Below, one piece after another: positions 24,458 to 33,155 of a DNA stretch of 64,000 bases (within the stretch, counting starts at the first letter, position 1; every line of letters starts with the position of its first letter). Source of the DNA: Anaerotruncus sp. G3(2012) (GTDB taxonomy: Bacteria; Bacillota; Clostridia; Oscillospirales; Ruminococcaceae); assembly GCF_000403395.2 (NCBI RefSeq), contig NZ_KE159675.1, positions 166,158-230,157 of the forward strand, given 5' to 3'. The translations under genes were made by a program, and so were the position numbers. A model generated the notes under the pieces. It was given only the letters and a program-made list of their open reading frames with translations. It made no database searches and was not told the origin of the DNA.

Positions 24458-24494
24458 ATTATAACATGTTAGTATGTCAGTTGGAATACACCAA
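24458..24494 (-). promoter_or_regulatory. promoter and candidate GntR operators of the TRAP-uxaC operon
   Basis: On the minus strand a perfect TATAAT preceded by TG (extended -10) covers 24458-24463. TAACATGTTA, a 10-bp palindrome at 24462-24471, overlaps it, and TTGG...CCAA at 24481-24494 covers the -35 region. Both positions suit a repressor such as the adjacent FCD-type GntR protein. Which palindrome is bound is unknown. Confidence 0.5.
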
Positions 24495-24542
24495 ATTATT
24501 TTCTCCTATTTTGACAAAAGTATACACGTTAATTTGTAAAAA

Positions 24543-24577
24543 AAGCACTTCATCCGCTCTTTTCGGATGAAGTGCTT
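24543..24577 (-). terminator. terminator of the gntR gene
   Basis: AAGCACTTCATCCG and CGGATGAAGTGCTT form a 14-bp perfect stem, followed on the minus strand by TTTTTTT. It separates the regulator transcript from the TRAP operon promoter. Confidence 0.92.
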
Positions 24578-24597
24578 TGGGGATTTCAACCAATATT

Positions 24598-25299
24598 TCA
24601 GTCGGACAGCTTCTGTTTGAAGTAATCCGGGTAAAGCTCCATAAGCGACCGCTCCTGTACCCACAGCTGCTGGAGATGGCTGCGCAGAAGCTGCTGGGCG
24701 CGCTCTACATCCCGCTGTTCCACACAGTCCACCAGCCGGGAATGTTCCTCGATCGCGTTAAAGGCGATGTTCCCTTCCCAGGCGGTAATCAGCCGGATCC
24801 GGTCGTAATGTCCGTTGACCTGGCGCACGATGTCTGCGCTCAGCTCCTCATGTGTAGTCTCGAATGCCAGCTGGTGGAACTGGTCGTCCAACTCCTTGTA
24901 TTCCAGGCAACGGCCGTTCTGCATGGCGTCTTTCTGAAGCAGGATATTATTCCGCATATCCGCAATCGTCTGCTCAGAAGCGGCGGGGACAAACCTGCGC
25001 AGGTTTTCCACCTCCAACGCTTCCCGGATAAACCGCTCCTGATAGACCCGGTCCAGATCAATCAGGGCGACTGCGGTCCCCTTTTGGGGCGCCACATCCA
25101 GCAGGTTTTCCCCCTGAAGCCGGATGAATGCCTCCCGCACAGGGGTGCGGCTTACCCCGAGAAGGCCGGCGATCTCCTGCGTAGAAATGATGGTGCCGGG
25201 CTTCAGCACCATACTGAGAATCTCATCCCGCAGGGTGCGGTAGACCTTTTCCTGTGCACTATCCACTTTCACCATATACTGCCTGAGTATCTCCGCCAT
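24598..25299 (-). CDS. GntR family transcriptional regulator, FCD subfamily
   Basis: A 233-residue regulator. The N-terminal winged helix has LRDEILSMVLKPGTIISTQE and IAGLLGVSRTPVREAFIRLQ; the C-terminal FCD domain has LDDQFHQLAFETTHEELSAD and EEHSRLVDCVEQRDVERAQQ, then LLRSHLQQLW, supplying the expected ligand histidines. Divergence and position immediately before dctP suggest it represses the TRAP-uxaC operon and is released by a uronate intermediate, as in UxuR/ExuR-type control. It has its own terminator. Confidence 0.93.
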   Translation of the reverse strand: MAEILRQYMVKVDSAQEKVYRTLRDEILSMVLKPGTIISTQEIAGLLGVSRTPVREAFIRLQGENLLDVAPQKGTAVALIDLDRVYQERFIREALEVENLRRFVPAASEQTIADMRNNILLQKDAMQNGRCLEYKELDDQFHQLAFETTHEELSADIVRQVNGHYDRIRLITAWEGNIAFNAIEEHSRLVDCVEQRDVERAQQLLRSHLQQLWVQERSLMELYPDYFKQKLSD

Positions 25300-25424
25300 G
25301 CCAATTCATCCTCTCTCCACCCCCGTTTTCCGATCCAGGGGCTGTATGAAAAATCGAAATCACTGTTCTTTTCTAACAAAAGCAGCGTTTTGGGCACAAT
25401 CGCCAGTTCTCGGCGTGGGATCGT

Positions 25425-25512
25425 GCGGAACACTTTCTCCTGTGAAGCGCTTTGGAGGTGCCAGCCAAGTGGCGGCAAGGGGGCTTTTTCTCTTGTAAAA
25501 AGCCCCCTGTAT
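25425..25512 (+). repeat. copy of the dispersed terminator-bearing repeat
   Basis: GCGGAACACTTTCTCCTGTG, AAGCGCTTTGGAGGTGCCAG and GGCGGCAAG lead into the terminator. The order matches 14270-14361 read in the same direction. It lies between the convergent ends of no gene pair: gntR starts at 25299 and the exporter operon ends at 25526. Confidence 0.65.
25479..25507. terminator. terminator of the Gld-type exporter operon
   Basis: GGGGGCTTTTT and AAAAAGCCCCC pair around a 7-base loop 19 bases beyond the last gene of the operon. Confidence 0.85.
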
Positions 25513-25525
25513 CGGAAACAGGCTG

Positions 25526-26866
25526 TCAGCCGCCCGAAAGCGAGTGAAATGCGTTTATCAAATCTGTCACAACTGTCGCATAGGTTGTAAATTCCGCGGA
25601 GCCATTTAGAAACACCGCATACTGGCGGTCGGAAACCGCGTAAAATTCCAGGATGTCCTCCTGTCCGGAACGCAGGGTAAAAACCAGCGTCAGGGCAGGC
25701 TGAGATTGAATGGTTTCTTCGCCGGTCAGAGCCGCAGCGGCCGGGATTGTATCAATCCGGTTGTAGAAGGCGAGGGTTTCCAGATAATCCATCTGGCGCC
25801 CCTCCACCGTGGCGGTCAGGGCGGTGGATTCCCCGGATACCTCGAGCGAAACCAGATGCCCTTCATATTTCGCACTCAGGCGGGAGAGGTCAGCGACACT
25901 TCGGGTGTAAATGCTGCTCCCGATCAGGTCCATGAAGCCGGCTTCCAGAAACTGTACTTTTTCTGCGGGAATCTCGCTGACCAGCATACCGTCCAGCGCG
26001 GCGCAGTAGTAGGTGTCCGGGTCTTTCCGGACAAAGCCGCAGCGGTATTCCTTTCCGTCCAGGGTGAGCTCCAGCGTGTACTCCGGCTGGTCCAGGCCGT
26101 ACTGGGACAATGGGACATCGCTGCTGACGAACCGTTCGGGGGAAAGCGCCCTGAGCGGGACCAGAACAAGGTCATCCACGTCTTTCCAGTTCAGGGGTGC
26201 CGCGACCGGGGCGGTCATCCCGAAAAAGCTGCTGATCGTGTCGGTCTGGAGCTGGTCGAGCACGACCCGCCCGCGGCTGTTTTCAATCGCAATCCGGCGC
26301 AGCGCGCGGACCGACTCCCCTGTCAGGGCGGGGAACAGCTCGAGCTGACGCAGATCGGACACCCCTTGCAGCAGCATCCGGGCGGTTTCCTCCTCCACCA
26401 GATGAATTTCTGTATCGCCCTCCCGCAGCAGGTAGTATTCCTGGGATACCGGGCATCTCCTCCCCAGATACAGCCGTACCGTTTCGTCCTGTGTCAGGAG
26501 GCTGGCCTGGGCGGCGGGCGTCTCCAGCCCGAATGCCGCCAGCCCATCGGCGCCCTGTTCGACGGCCCCGCTCGAATCCAGATGCGCCAGACGGTAGATC
26601 AGGGAGACCAGCTTTTCCTGCGAATAGATACTGCTGTCTCCCCCCTCGACCGCGACCCCGGAAGGCAGGTTGAGCAGGCCGATGGTCCCGCTCTGGTTGT
26701 GCAGCACCACAGCCTGAACTTCCGCAGCACTCATATCGGTGATCTTCCGGCTGGGCGCGGCGTCCTCGGCGGAGGCGGTTTTCGGGAAAAGGGAAAGGAA
26801 AACCGCACAGGCTGCCGCAGCTGCTGTCAGCGCGGCCAATATTCGAATCTGTCTGGCCTGTTTCAT
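25526..26866 (-). CDS. DUF4340 domain-containing membrane-anchored protein
   Basis: A 446-residue protein with one N-terminal hydrophobic helix (IRILAALTAAAAACAVFLSLF) and a large extracytoplasmic part built from DUF4340-type beta repeats, for example ITDMSAAEVQAVVLHNQSGT, IYSQEKLVSLIYRLAHLDSS and LSQYGLDQPEYTLELTLDGK. DUF4340 proteins regularly accompany Gld-type ABC exporters in Firmicutes and Bacteroidetes. The ATG at 26866 is preferred over 26884 because GGGGAG lies 10 bases upstream. It is the last gene of the four-gene operon. Its molecular task is not established. Confidence 0.85.
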   Translation of the reverse strand: MKQARQIRILAALTAAAAACAVFLSLFPKTASAEDAAPSRKITDMSAAEVQAVVLHNQSGTIGLLNLPSGVAVEGGDSSIYSQEKLVSLIYRLAHLDSSGAVEQGADGLAAFGLETPAAQASLLTQDETVRLYLGRRCPVSQEYYLLREGDTEIHLVEEETARMLLQGVSDLRQLELFPALTGESVRALRRIAIENSRGRVVLDQLQTDTISSFFGMTAPVAAPLNWKDVDDLVLVPLRALSPERFVSSDVPLSQYGLDQPEYTLELTLDGKEYRCGFVRKDPDTYYCAALDGMLVSEIPAEKVQFLEAGFMDLIGSSIYTRSVADLSRLSAKYEGHLVSLEVSGESTALTATVEGRQMDYLETLAFYNRIDTIPAAAALTGEETIQSQPALTLVFTLRSGQEDILEFYAVSDRQYAVFLNGSAEFTTYATVVTDLINAFHSLSGG

Positions 26867-26885
26867 ACCGGTTGCGCTCCCCATC

Positions 26886-28259
26886 TCAACTATGCCTGCG
26901 GCGCCGGTAGACCCGGAGACCGACGATCAGCACCCCAAGAGGCAGCAGAACCACCAGTACTGCTGCCAGGCAAAGAACCTGGCCGACTGTGACCGGAAGC
27001 GGCGTTCCGCTCAGGTTTTTGGGCGGGATGCTGACCGCGCTGTCGGTCTCGGTGCACCAGTTCATGACCTGCGTCAGGAACTTCGCGTTGCCGCAGGTTT
27101 CAGACTGCAAAAGCTGATCGCTGTAAAGCCCCCGGCTACCGATGGCGACCAGCCTTGCGGTGCCGGCATCCGACGCCTTTTCCGCAGTCATTGCCAATGT
27201 AAACAACCCTTTTTCTCCATTTACATCGGTAAAGTCATAGGCGCGATCGGTTGAATAGAGCAGCTTTTGGGTTCGAATCCCAGCCTGAGAGACAAAGAGC
27301 TGCTCCAGCGCCCGCGTGGAAGGCATCACCAGATAGAGCTGGTTGCCCGAAAAATACTGGTTGATGGGGTGGGCAGAGTAGAGCGGGACGATGCTCAACG
27401 GGTTGGCATCGGTATATTGCAGCGGTTCGGCGACCACCGTATCGGTCAGGCCGACCCCCCATTCGCGCAGGAACTCCTGAAGGTTGGGCAGCGCGGCGGA
27501 GGAAGGCTCGACGAACACCGCCATGCGCCCGCCTTGGGCCATGAAGCGGTCCAGGCTGGCAATCTCCTCCCGGGAAAAATCGCTGGTAGGGGAAGCGATT
27601 ACCACGAGGTCGGTCCCGTCCGGGAGGGCGGACAGCGAGAGGGTCACGCGGCCGGTCTGGTAGTTGCTCTGCTCAAACAGCCGCATCAGGCTGTCGGAAA
27701 CATGCTCGTTGTGGCCTGCCGTAAACTGCACCGACGGGCTTTCGGTGCCTGCGGCGTAGAGGATCGCACTGGTCAGTTTCTGTTCGCAGTTGAGCTGTTC
27801 CACCGCGTTTCCGCTCTGGTCCAGTTCGAACATCTCTTCGAGCTGAAGCGCCCGCGCATAGTGGGCGCCCTCCACCACAATGCTGTTGAGCTGGACCTGA
27901 AATCCCCGTTGCAGGTAGGTGTCTACCAACGTGGGGTTGGCGTAGGGATCGACGTATTGGAGCGCCACCCGGCCTTGTCCGGCGCGCTCATACCGTTTCA
28001 GCACCTCCGCTACCAGAGGGAGAAAGTCCTCCTGTGTGGAAAATACCCGGATTTCCACAGGGGACGCCAGTTCCTCCAGAATCTGTACCGATTCGGCGGA
28101 AAGGTCGTACAGCCGGTTCCCGGTCATGTCCAGACGCAGGCCAAGCAGGCTGGTCAGCCGGGAGGCACAGATATTCACACAGACCAGCAGGACAGCGCCC
28201 ATTGCAAGCAGCAGGCAGATGCCCGGCCGGGAACCTGTTTTTTTCTTCATAAACTTCAT
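26886..28259 (-). CDS. GldG-like ABC-type transport auxiliary protein
   Basis: A 457-residue protein with an N-terminal membrane helix (GICLLLAMGAVLLVCVNICA), the conserved GldG start LRLDMTGNRLYDLSAESVQI, a beta-rich extracytoplasmic domain containing GTDLVVIASPTSDFSREEIA and SLDRFMAQGGRMAVFVEPSS (typical of GldG/DUF7088-type proteins), and a C-terminal helix (VLCLAAVLVVLLPLGVLIVG) with a basic tail RRRRHS. In gliding bacteria GldAFG is an ABC complex; here no gliding genes are seen, so an exporter role is more likely. Start ATG 28259 with GGGAG close by; ATG 28250 is an alternative. Confidence 0.88.
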   Translation of the reverse strand: MKFMKKKTGSRPGICLLLAMGAVLLVCVNICASRLTSLLGLRLDMTGNRLYDLSAESVQILEELASPVEIRVFSTQEDFLPLVAEVLKRYERAGQGRVALQYVDPYANPTLVDTYLQRGFQVQLNSIVVEGAHYARALQLEEMFELDQSGNAVEQLNCEQKLTSAILYAAGTESPSVQFTAGHNEHVSDSLMRLFEQSNYQTGRVTLSLSALPDGTDLVVIASPTSDFSREEIASLDRFMAQGGRMAVFVEPSSAALPNLQEFLREWGVGLTDTVVAEPLQYTDANPLSIVPLYSAHPINQYFSGNQLYLVMPSTRALEQLFVSQAGIRTQKLLYSTDRAYDFTDVNGEKGLFTLAMTAEKASDAGTARLVAIGSRGLYSDQLLQSETCGNAKFLTQVMNWCTETDSAVSIPPKNLSGTPLPVTVGQVLCLAAVLVVLLPLGVLIVGLRVYRRRRHS

Positions 28260-28272
28260 AGCTCCCTTTCTC

Positions 28273-28977
28273 CTATGCCTGTCTGCGCCCTTCGGAGACC
28301 AGCGTGACGGCAAACAGGAAAAATGCGGAAATCCCCAGATAGTACACAACGGTAGAAAGATCGAAAATCCCCATGGAAAACTCCGCGAACCGGTCGGCTG
28401 CCGAAAGGTACCCCGCCAGCGTCCGGAGCAGCTCTCCCGGCAGATAGCTCCGGGCAAACCCGACCAGCCAAAGCCCGAGCAGTACCGCATAGGTGACGAT
28501 GCAGGCGATGATCTGGTTTTCGGTCAGGGCGCTGATCAGCAGCCCGATCGAGATGAAAGCCGCAGCCGCGGCCAGCATCCCCATATAGCAGCCCAGCGCG
28601 ACCAGCGGGTCAAACCGGCCCAGGACAGCGAGTACCAGCAGGTAGAACAGCGTAAAGGCCAGACCGATTGAAAAGATGGTGAGAATCGCGAAAAACTTCC
28701 CCAGTGCCACCGAAAGGGAACTGACCGGTGCGCTCAAAAGGAGGCGGTCGGTGTGCATTCTGCGTTCCTCCGCATAGGAACGCATGGTGAGCACAGGCAG
28801 CAAAAAAATCACTGTGGACATCATAGGGGAAAAGAAATTCCGGATGTCCCCGTTGGCCTGAAGCAGGTTATAGACCAGAAAATAACAGCCGCCGATCAGC
28901 AGAAAGACCGCCAGATAGATATAACCGATGACCGAATGGAAGAGCTGGCCCAGCTCTTTTTGAAAAACTGCTTTCAT
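28273..28977 (-). CDS. ABC-2 type permease (GldF-like)
   Basis: A 234-residue membrane protein with six predicted helices. It begins MKAVFQKELGQLFHSVIGYI and has the ABC-2 features LPVLTMRSYAEERRMHTDRL and LLSAPVSSLSVALGKFFAIL, followed by several hydrophobic helices ending YYLGISAFFLFAVTLVSEGR. It forms the channel partner of the adjacent ATPase. The ATGA overlap with the ATPase stop indicates tight coupling. Substrate is unknown. Confidence 0.92.
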   Translation of the reverse strand: MKAVFQKELGQLFHSVIGYIYLAVFLLIGGCYFLVYNLLQANGDIRNFFSPMMSTVIFLLPVLTMRSYAEERRMHTDRLLLSAPVSSLSVALGKFFAILTIFSIGLAFTLFYLLVLAVLGRFDPLVALGCYMGMLAAAAAFISIGLLISALTENQIIACIVTYAVLLGLWLVGFARSYLPGELLRTLAGYLSAADRFAEFSMGIFDLSTVVYYLGISAFFLFAVTLVSEGRRQA

Positions 28978-29951
28978 CCCTGTGGCTGCACCTCCTGCGA
29001 ACTGTGCTGCGCATAGCGCCGGTCCTGTGTAAGCTGTAAGAACACATCCTCCAGCCCGACCTGCACCGGCCGCAGCATACGGATTGGACAGCCCGCCGCA
29101 GCCAGTGCGGAAAACAGTTCCCGGTGGATGTCCGCGGAACCATGGGTGCGGATATGCCAGGTTGGATGCCCGTCCGCACCGCTGGGCTGCATCGTACAAT
29201 CGGCTACCGCGTCAAGCGAGCGGATGATCGCGGAAATCTGCGCTTCCGGGCCATCCGCCTGAAGCAGCAGGCCCTCCTGTGCCCGGGCACGCAAAAGCAG
29301 CCCGTCCAGCGTGTCATCCGCTGCAAGCCGCCCGTTGCTCAACACGACAATGCGGTCACAGGTCGCGGCGATCTCCGAAAGGATATGGGAGCTGAGCAGG
29401 ATGGTGTGATCCTGTTTGAGCCGGCCGATCAGTTCCCGCAGCTCGATGATCTGCTGCGGGTCAAGCCCCACTGTAGGCTCGTCCAAAACCAGAAGCCGGG
29501 GATGCCCGATCAGGGCCTGGGCAAACCCAACCCGCTGGCAGTAGCCTTTGGAAAGGTTCCGGATCAGCCGTTTGCGCACCCCCGAAAGGTTCAGGCTGTC
29601 ACAAACGCCGGCAATCTGGGCCTTATATTCCCGTCGGGACAGGCCGCGCAGGCCGCAGGCAAAGGTCAGCTGCTCCTCCACCGTCATATCCGGGTAAACA
29701 GGGGGGATCTCCGGCAGATAGCCGATCCGTTTTCTGGCGGCAAGGGGATTGTCCTGGACCGAAATCCCTTCAATGGAAACTTCCCCGCTTGAAGGAGCCA
29801 GACAGTTGGTGATAATATTCATTGTGGTGGTCTTTCCGGACCCGTTGTGCCCCACCAGCCCGACCACCTGACCGGGTTCGGCGCAGAAGCTGATCTCCTC
29901 GATTGCGGCCTGATCCCCGTAAAATCTGCTGATCCCCTTCACCTCGAGCAA
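28974..29951 (-). CDS. ABC transporter ATP-binding protein (GldA-like)
   Basis: A 325-residue ATPase and first gene of the exporter operon. Walker A is VGHNGSGKTTTMNII, the signature region is LSKGYCQRVGFAQAL, Walker B is LLVLDEPTVGLDPQQI, and the H-loop is LSSHILSEI. A C-terminal extension of about 100 residues (QEGLLLQADGPEAQISAIIR onward) is of the DrrA/CcmA/GldA type. Together with the permease, GldG-like and DUF4340 proteins it forms a membrane exporter or a complex that pulls on cell-envelope components. The start ATG gives MLEVKGISRFYGDQ, usual for the family. Confidence 0.94.
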   Translation of the reverse strand: MLEVKGISRFYGDQAAIEEISFCAEPGQVVGLVGHNGSGKTTTMNIITNCLAPSSGEVSIEGISVQDNPLAARKRIGYLPEIPPVYPDMTVEEQLTFACGLRGLSRREYKAQIAGVCDSLNLSGVRKRLIRNLSKGYCQRVGFAQALIGHPRLLVLDEPTVGLDPQQIIELRELIGRLKQDHTILLSSHILSEIAATCDRIVVLSNGRLAADDTLDGLLLRARAQEGLLLQADGPEAQISAIIRSLDAVADCTMQPSGADGHPTWHIRTHGSADIHRELFSALAAAGCPIRMLRPVQVGLEDVFLQLTQDRRYAQHSSQEVQPQG

Positions 29952-30065
29952 CCTGTCTTTCCTCCATTTCCGGATAAATTGTTCCGACCCTATTCTAGCA
30001 TATCACCGGGGATGGTGCAAGGGAAAGTTCCCCGCGCTGGAACGGAAAGGGGAAACCGGCTTCGC

Positions 30066-30941
30066 TCAGGGCCTGTATTTACGGCTGTTGGATGCCGGCT
30101 GAACGGGCTTTTCGCCGCGTCTGTACTGCATGGGGGAGACGCCGAACTCCCGCTTGAACAGATGATAAAACCGGCCCAAACTCTGGAACCCAGCGGCATA
30201 GGCCACATCAATGACCTTCTGGTCCGAATGCAGCAGCAGGTTTGCCGCGTAGTTGAGCCGTTTTGCGCTCAGGCAGGCGATGGGGGAGACGCCCAGGTAT
30301 TTTTGAAAGCTGCGGCAGAGATGCTCCCGGGTGCGCCCGCTGAACCGCTCCAGATCGGACAGGTTCCAGGAAAAGCATTCGGGGGAATCGAGCTGTTCCA
30401 GCAGGAGTCGGAACCAGTCGGGGCAGGCCATTGCCTGCGGCCCGGAAAGGGTCGGGAGGATGTATTCCAGCATCACATCCAGCATCAGTCTGCGCAGCGC
30501 TGTGCAGACTGCGCGCGGCTGGCTGACGGGCAGCAGGTTCAGCGTTTCCAGCCGTGTCTGGAGAAGCAGGCGGTTCCCGGCGGTCAGGAGCAGTGTGGGC
30601 GGACGGTCCCCCTCCAGAATCCGCGCCAGCATCCCGGGTTCCTCCAGATACTGAAACATGCCTGTGACCACCCGGGCAGGAAAGGCCACATTGATGTGGT
30701 GGCATTCGCCCATCGCCTGTCTGGCGTGGACGTCACCGGGCCGGATCAGCATCAGCGTACCTGCGGAAAGCTCCTGCGGCTGCCCGTTCACGGTGATGCA
30801 CATGCATCCGCTGGTGACCAGCGTCAGCTCATAGAAATCGTGCACCTGTGGATAGATAGCGGGGTCGATTTTATGGTGAAAGCGGTAGTGCATCTCACTG
30901 TCCGGGTCAATCGTCCCCTCGGCATTGATCCTGTGCAGCAT
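30066..30941 (-). CDS. AraC family transcriptional regulator with cupin sensor
   Basis: A 291-residue regulator. Residues about 20-110 form an N-terminal cupin sensor (FHHKIDPAIYPQVHDFYELT, LMLIRPGDVHARQA). The C-terminal 95 residues form two helix-turn-helix units: LSDLERFSGRTREHLCRSFQ, KYLGVSPIACLSAKRL, then VIDVAYAAGFQSLGRFYHLF and KREFGVSPMQYRRG. The ATG at 30941 is preceded by GGGGAGGG. It is divergent to uxuA with a 146-base intergenic region containing a palindrome, so it most likely activates uxuA-uxuB in response to a uronate. Confidence 0.92.
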   Translation of the reverse strand: MLHRINAEGTIDPDSEMHYRFHHKIDPAIYPQVHDFYELTLVTSGCMCITVNGQPQELSAGTLMLIRPGDVHARQAMGECHHINVAFPARVVTGMFQYLEEPGMLARILEGDRPPTLLLTAGNRLLLQTRLETLNLLPVSQPRAVCTALRRLMLDVMLEYILPTLSGPQAMACPDWFRLLLEQLDSPECFSWNLSDLERFSGRTREHLCRSFQKYLGVSPIACLSAKRLNYAANLLLHSDQKVIDVAYAAGFQSLGRFYHLFKREFGVSPMQYRRGEKPVQPASNSRKYRP

Positions 30942-30962
30942 GGCCAGCCCTCCCCTCTTTTT

Positions 30963-30977
30963 TTGATCAGAGATCAA
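30963..30977. promoter_or_regulatory. palindrome between araC-type regulator and uxuA
   Basis: TTGATC-AGA-GATCAA is a perfect inverted repeat about 22 bases before the regulator start codon, beside an AT-rich stretch (ATATAC). It could be an autoregulatory operator. Confidence 0.4.
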
Positions 30978-31087
30978 TATACAGCACTTTTTTGAAAAAA
31001 GCAAGAAGTATTTGTCCAGACTTTCGGATATAGTGGGAACAAACAAAACAGCGTCCCCCAATGGGGCAAAACAAAGGAGGTTTGTCT

Positions 31088-32170
31088 ATGGGAATGAAGC
31101 TCGGTATTGGTTTATACCGCCATATGTTGAAACCCGAGTATTACCAGTTTGCCAGGCAGTGTGGCTGCACCCACCTGATCATCCATCTGGCAAACTACTA
31201 CACCAGCGATACCAACGTTGTGACTGCTACGGATGACAAGATCAATTATGGATATTCCCAGGCAGGGGATCCCATATGGGAGCTGGACAGCCTGCTCAGG
31301 ATCAAACAGCAGGCCGGGGAATATGGTCTGGAACTCTACGGGATCGAAAATTTCAATCCTGCGGATTGGTATGACGTCCTGCTGGATGGCCCGAAGCGGC
31401 AGGAGCAGATAGAAAGGCTCAAACAGGTTATCACCCGTGTGGGAAAAGCGGGCATCCCGGCATTTGGTTATAATTTCAGCCTGGCGGGCGTGTGGGGGCA
31501 CCAGAAAAAACATGCTGCGCGGGGCGGCGCAGAAAGCACCTGTTTTGACGCCTCCCTGCTCGACCTGAACGCCCCCATTCCAAACGGGCAGGTGTGGAAT
31601 ATGACCTATGCTCCCGGTGATGGCGGTTTTATGCCTGCTGTGACTTCGGAGGAACTATGGGGGCGTCTGCAATGCTTTCTGGAACAGATGCTCCCGGTGG
31701 CGGAAGAGGCGGGCGTGGAACTGGCGCTGCATCCGGACGACCCGCCCATGCCGGAGCTGCGCGGCACCCCGCGTATGGTCTACCGGCCCGAGCTTTATCA
31801 GAAGCTGATCGACCTGGTGCCCAGCAGGTCGAACAAACTGGAGCTGTGCCTGGGCAGCTTGCAGGAGATGCAGGCTGAAAAGCCCATCTATGACTATCTG
31901 GATCAGTATCTGCGGCAGGGCAAGGTCAGCTATGTGCATTTCCGGAATGTGAGAGGCAAGGTGCCCTGTTACGACGAGGTCTTTGTGGATGAAGGGGATA
32001 TCGACATGTTTCGGGTGCTTAGGCAGCTCAAGGACAGCGGATTCAGCGGTGTTTTGATCCCCGACCATACCCCGATGATGACCTGTGCGGCATCCTGGCA
32101 TGCGGGTATGGCGTTCGCATTGGGGTATATGCGCGCCGCTTTCCAGATGATCGAGCGGGGAATGCTGTGA
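31088..32170 (+). CDS. uxuA: mannonate dehydratase
   Basis: A 360-residue TIM-barrel enzyme that dehydrates D-mannonate to 2-keto-3-deoxygluconate. It shows the UxuA-type core: YGLELYGIENFNPADWYD, GIPAFGYNFSLAGVWG, the metal-ligand region VELALHPDDPPMPELRGTPR, LELCLGSLQEM (Cys-containing metal site), VHFRNVRG and LIPDHTPMM. The last motif varies from the usual DHGRxM. AAAGGAGG lies 7 bases before the ATG at 31088. It is followed by an SDR dehydrogenase, the same pairing as uxuA-uxuB in Bacillus, and complements uxaC elsewhere in the window. Confidence 0.94.
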   Translation: MGMKLGIGLYRHMLKPEYYQFARQCGCTHLIIHLANYYTSDTNVVTATDDKINYGYSQAGDPIWELDSLLRIKQQAGEYGLELYGIENFNPADWYDVLLDGPKRQEQIERLKQVITRVGKAGIPAFGYNFSLAGVWGHQKKHAARGGAESTCFDASLLDLNAPIPNGQVWNMTYAPGDGGFMPAVTSEELWGRLQCFLEQMLPVAEEAGVELALHPDDPPMPELRGTPRMVYRPELYQKLIDLVPSRSNKLELCLGSLQEMQAEKPIYDYLDQYLRQGKVSYVHFRNVRGKVPCYDEVFVDEGDIDMFRVLRQLKDSGFSGVLIPDHTPMMTCAASWHAGMAFALGYMRAAFQMIERGML

Positions 32171-32219
32171 ACCCCTGAAAAAATCTTTTAAACAGCAACA
32201 GACAAAGGAGTTGAAAACG

Positions 32220-32990
32220 ATGGATGCTTTTTTTGAGCAGGCATTTGATCTTTCCGGGCAGGTTGCCCTTGTGACAGGCGGTGGAAGCGGGCTTGGCTAC
32301 GCCACCGCCAAATGCCTGGCTGCGGCCGGTGCAAAGGTGGTCATCACCGGCCGCCGGGAGGAGGTTCTGGCAAAGGCGTGCCAGGAGCTGGGCGACCGTG
32401 TTTGTTATTATGTCCATGATGTCACCGATACCGACGCGGCGCCCACGTTCATCGCGCGGGTAGTGGATGAGCAGGGCGGCTGTGATATTCTGGTCAACAA
32501 TGCGGGACGCCACTGCAAAAAGCCGGTGGAGGAGATCACGATACAGGATTTCCGGGATGTGATGGATGTCCACCTGTATGGCTCGTTTGCTTTGTCGCAG
32601 GCGGTGATTCCCTACATGCGCGCCAAGAAGCGCGGCAGCATCCTCTTCATTTCGTCGATGTCCGCGCTGCTCGGGATGACCCGGGTCTGTGTTTACGGGT
32701 CTGCGAAATCCGCACTGATGGGCTTGACCCGCTGCATGGCCGGAGATGTTTCCGCTGACGGCATCCGGGTCAACGCGATTATCCCCGGATTTATTGATAC
32801 CCCCATGTTCCATCAGGCGGTGGATTCCGACCTTCCCCGCCAGCAGAAGATTCTGGGGCACACCCCGATGGGAAGTTACGGCAGGCCGGAGGATATTGGC
32901 TGGGCCGCGGTCTACCTTTGTTCCAATGCGGCCAGCTTTGTCAACGGCACGTCCCTGACTGTGGACGGTGGCTGCGCGATTGGGTTCTGA
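32220..32990 (+). CDS. uxuB: SDR family oxidoreductase, probable D-mannonate oxidoreductase
   Basis: A 256-residue NAD(P)-dependent dehydrogenase of the classical short-chain type. The cofactor motif TGGGSGLG starts at residue 19, the NNAG motif is in ILVNNAGRH, the catalytic Ser is in ILFISSMSALLG and the Tyr/Lys pair is in VYGSAKSALMG. The C-terminal NGTSLTVDGGCAIGF is typical. In Firmicutes an SDR protein takes the place of the classic UxuB and reduces fructuronate to mannonate; adjacency to uxuA supports this. The ATG at 32220 is chosen because AAAGGAG lies about 9 bases upstream. The exact substrate is inference from context. Confidence 0.85.
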   Translation: MDAFFEQAFDLSGQVALVTGGGSGLGYATAKCLAAAGAKVVITGRREEVLAKACQELGDRVCYYVHDVTDTDAAPTFIARVVDEQGGCDILVNNAGRHCKKPVEEITIQDFRDVMDVHLYGSFALSQAVIPYMRAKKRGSILFISSMSALLGMTRVCVYGSAKSALMGLTRCMAGDVSADGIRVNAIIPGFIDTPMFHQAVDSDLPRQQKILGHTPMGSYGRPEDIGWAAVYLCSNAASFVNGTSLTVDGGCAIGF

Positions 32991-33107
32991 GCGCGGCGGT
33001 CGTACTGGGGTCATCCCTGTTATTGATCCGGATGGGGGCGTCCGGTGCATTCCGTACTGCTGCGCATCCTGCGGGCAGTGCGGATTTTTCGCACCATAAA
33101 TCAAAAA

Positions 33108-33136
33108 ATCCATGCGTCCTGCCCGGACGCATGGAT
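33108..33136 (-). terminator. purA terminator
   Basis: ATCCATGCGTCC and GGACGCATGGAT pair around a 5-base loop; on the minus strand TTTTTT follows at once. It lies 20 bases beyond the purA stop. Confidence 0.92.
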
Positions 33137-33155
33137 TCGCTTTTTCAGAAATATT

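Noticed and set aside
27262..27290. tRNA-like T-loop (GGGTTCGAATCCCAGC)
   Set aside because: It matches the TpsiC arm of tRNAs by chance but lies inside the GldG-like coding gene, with no acceptor, D or anticodon stems around it.
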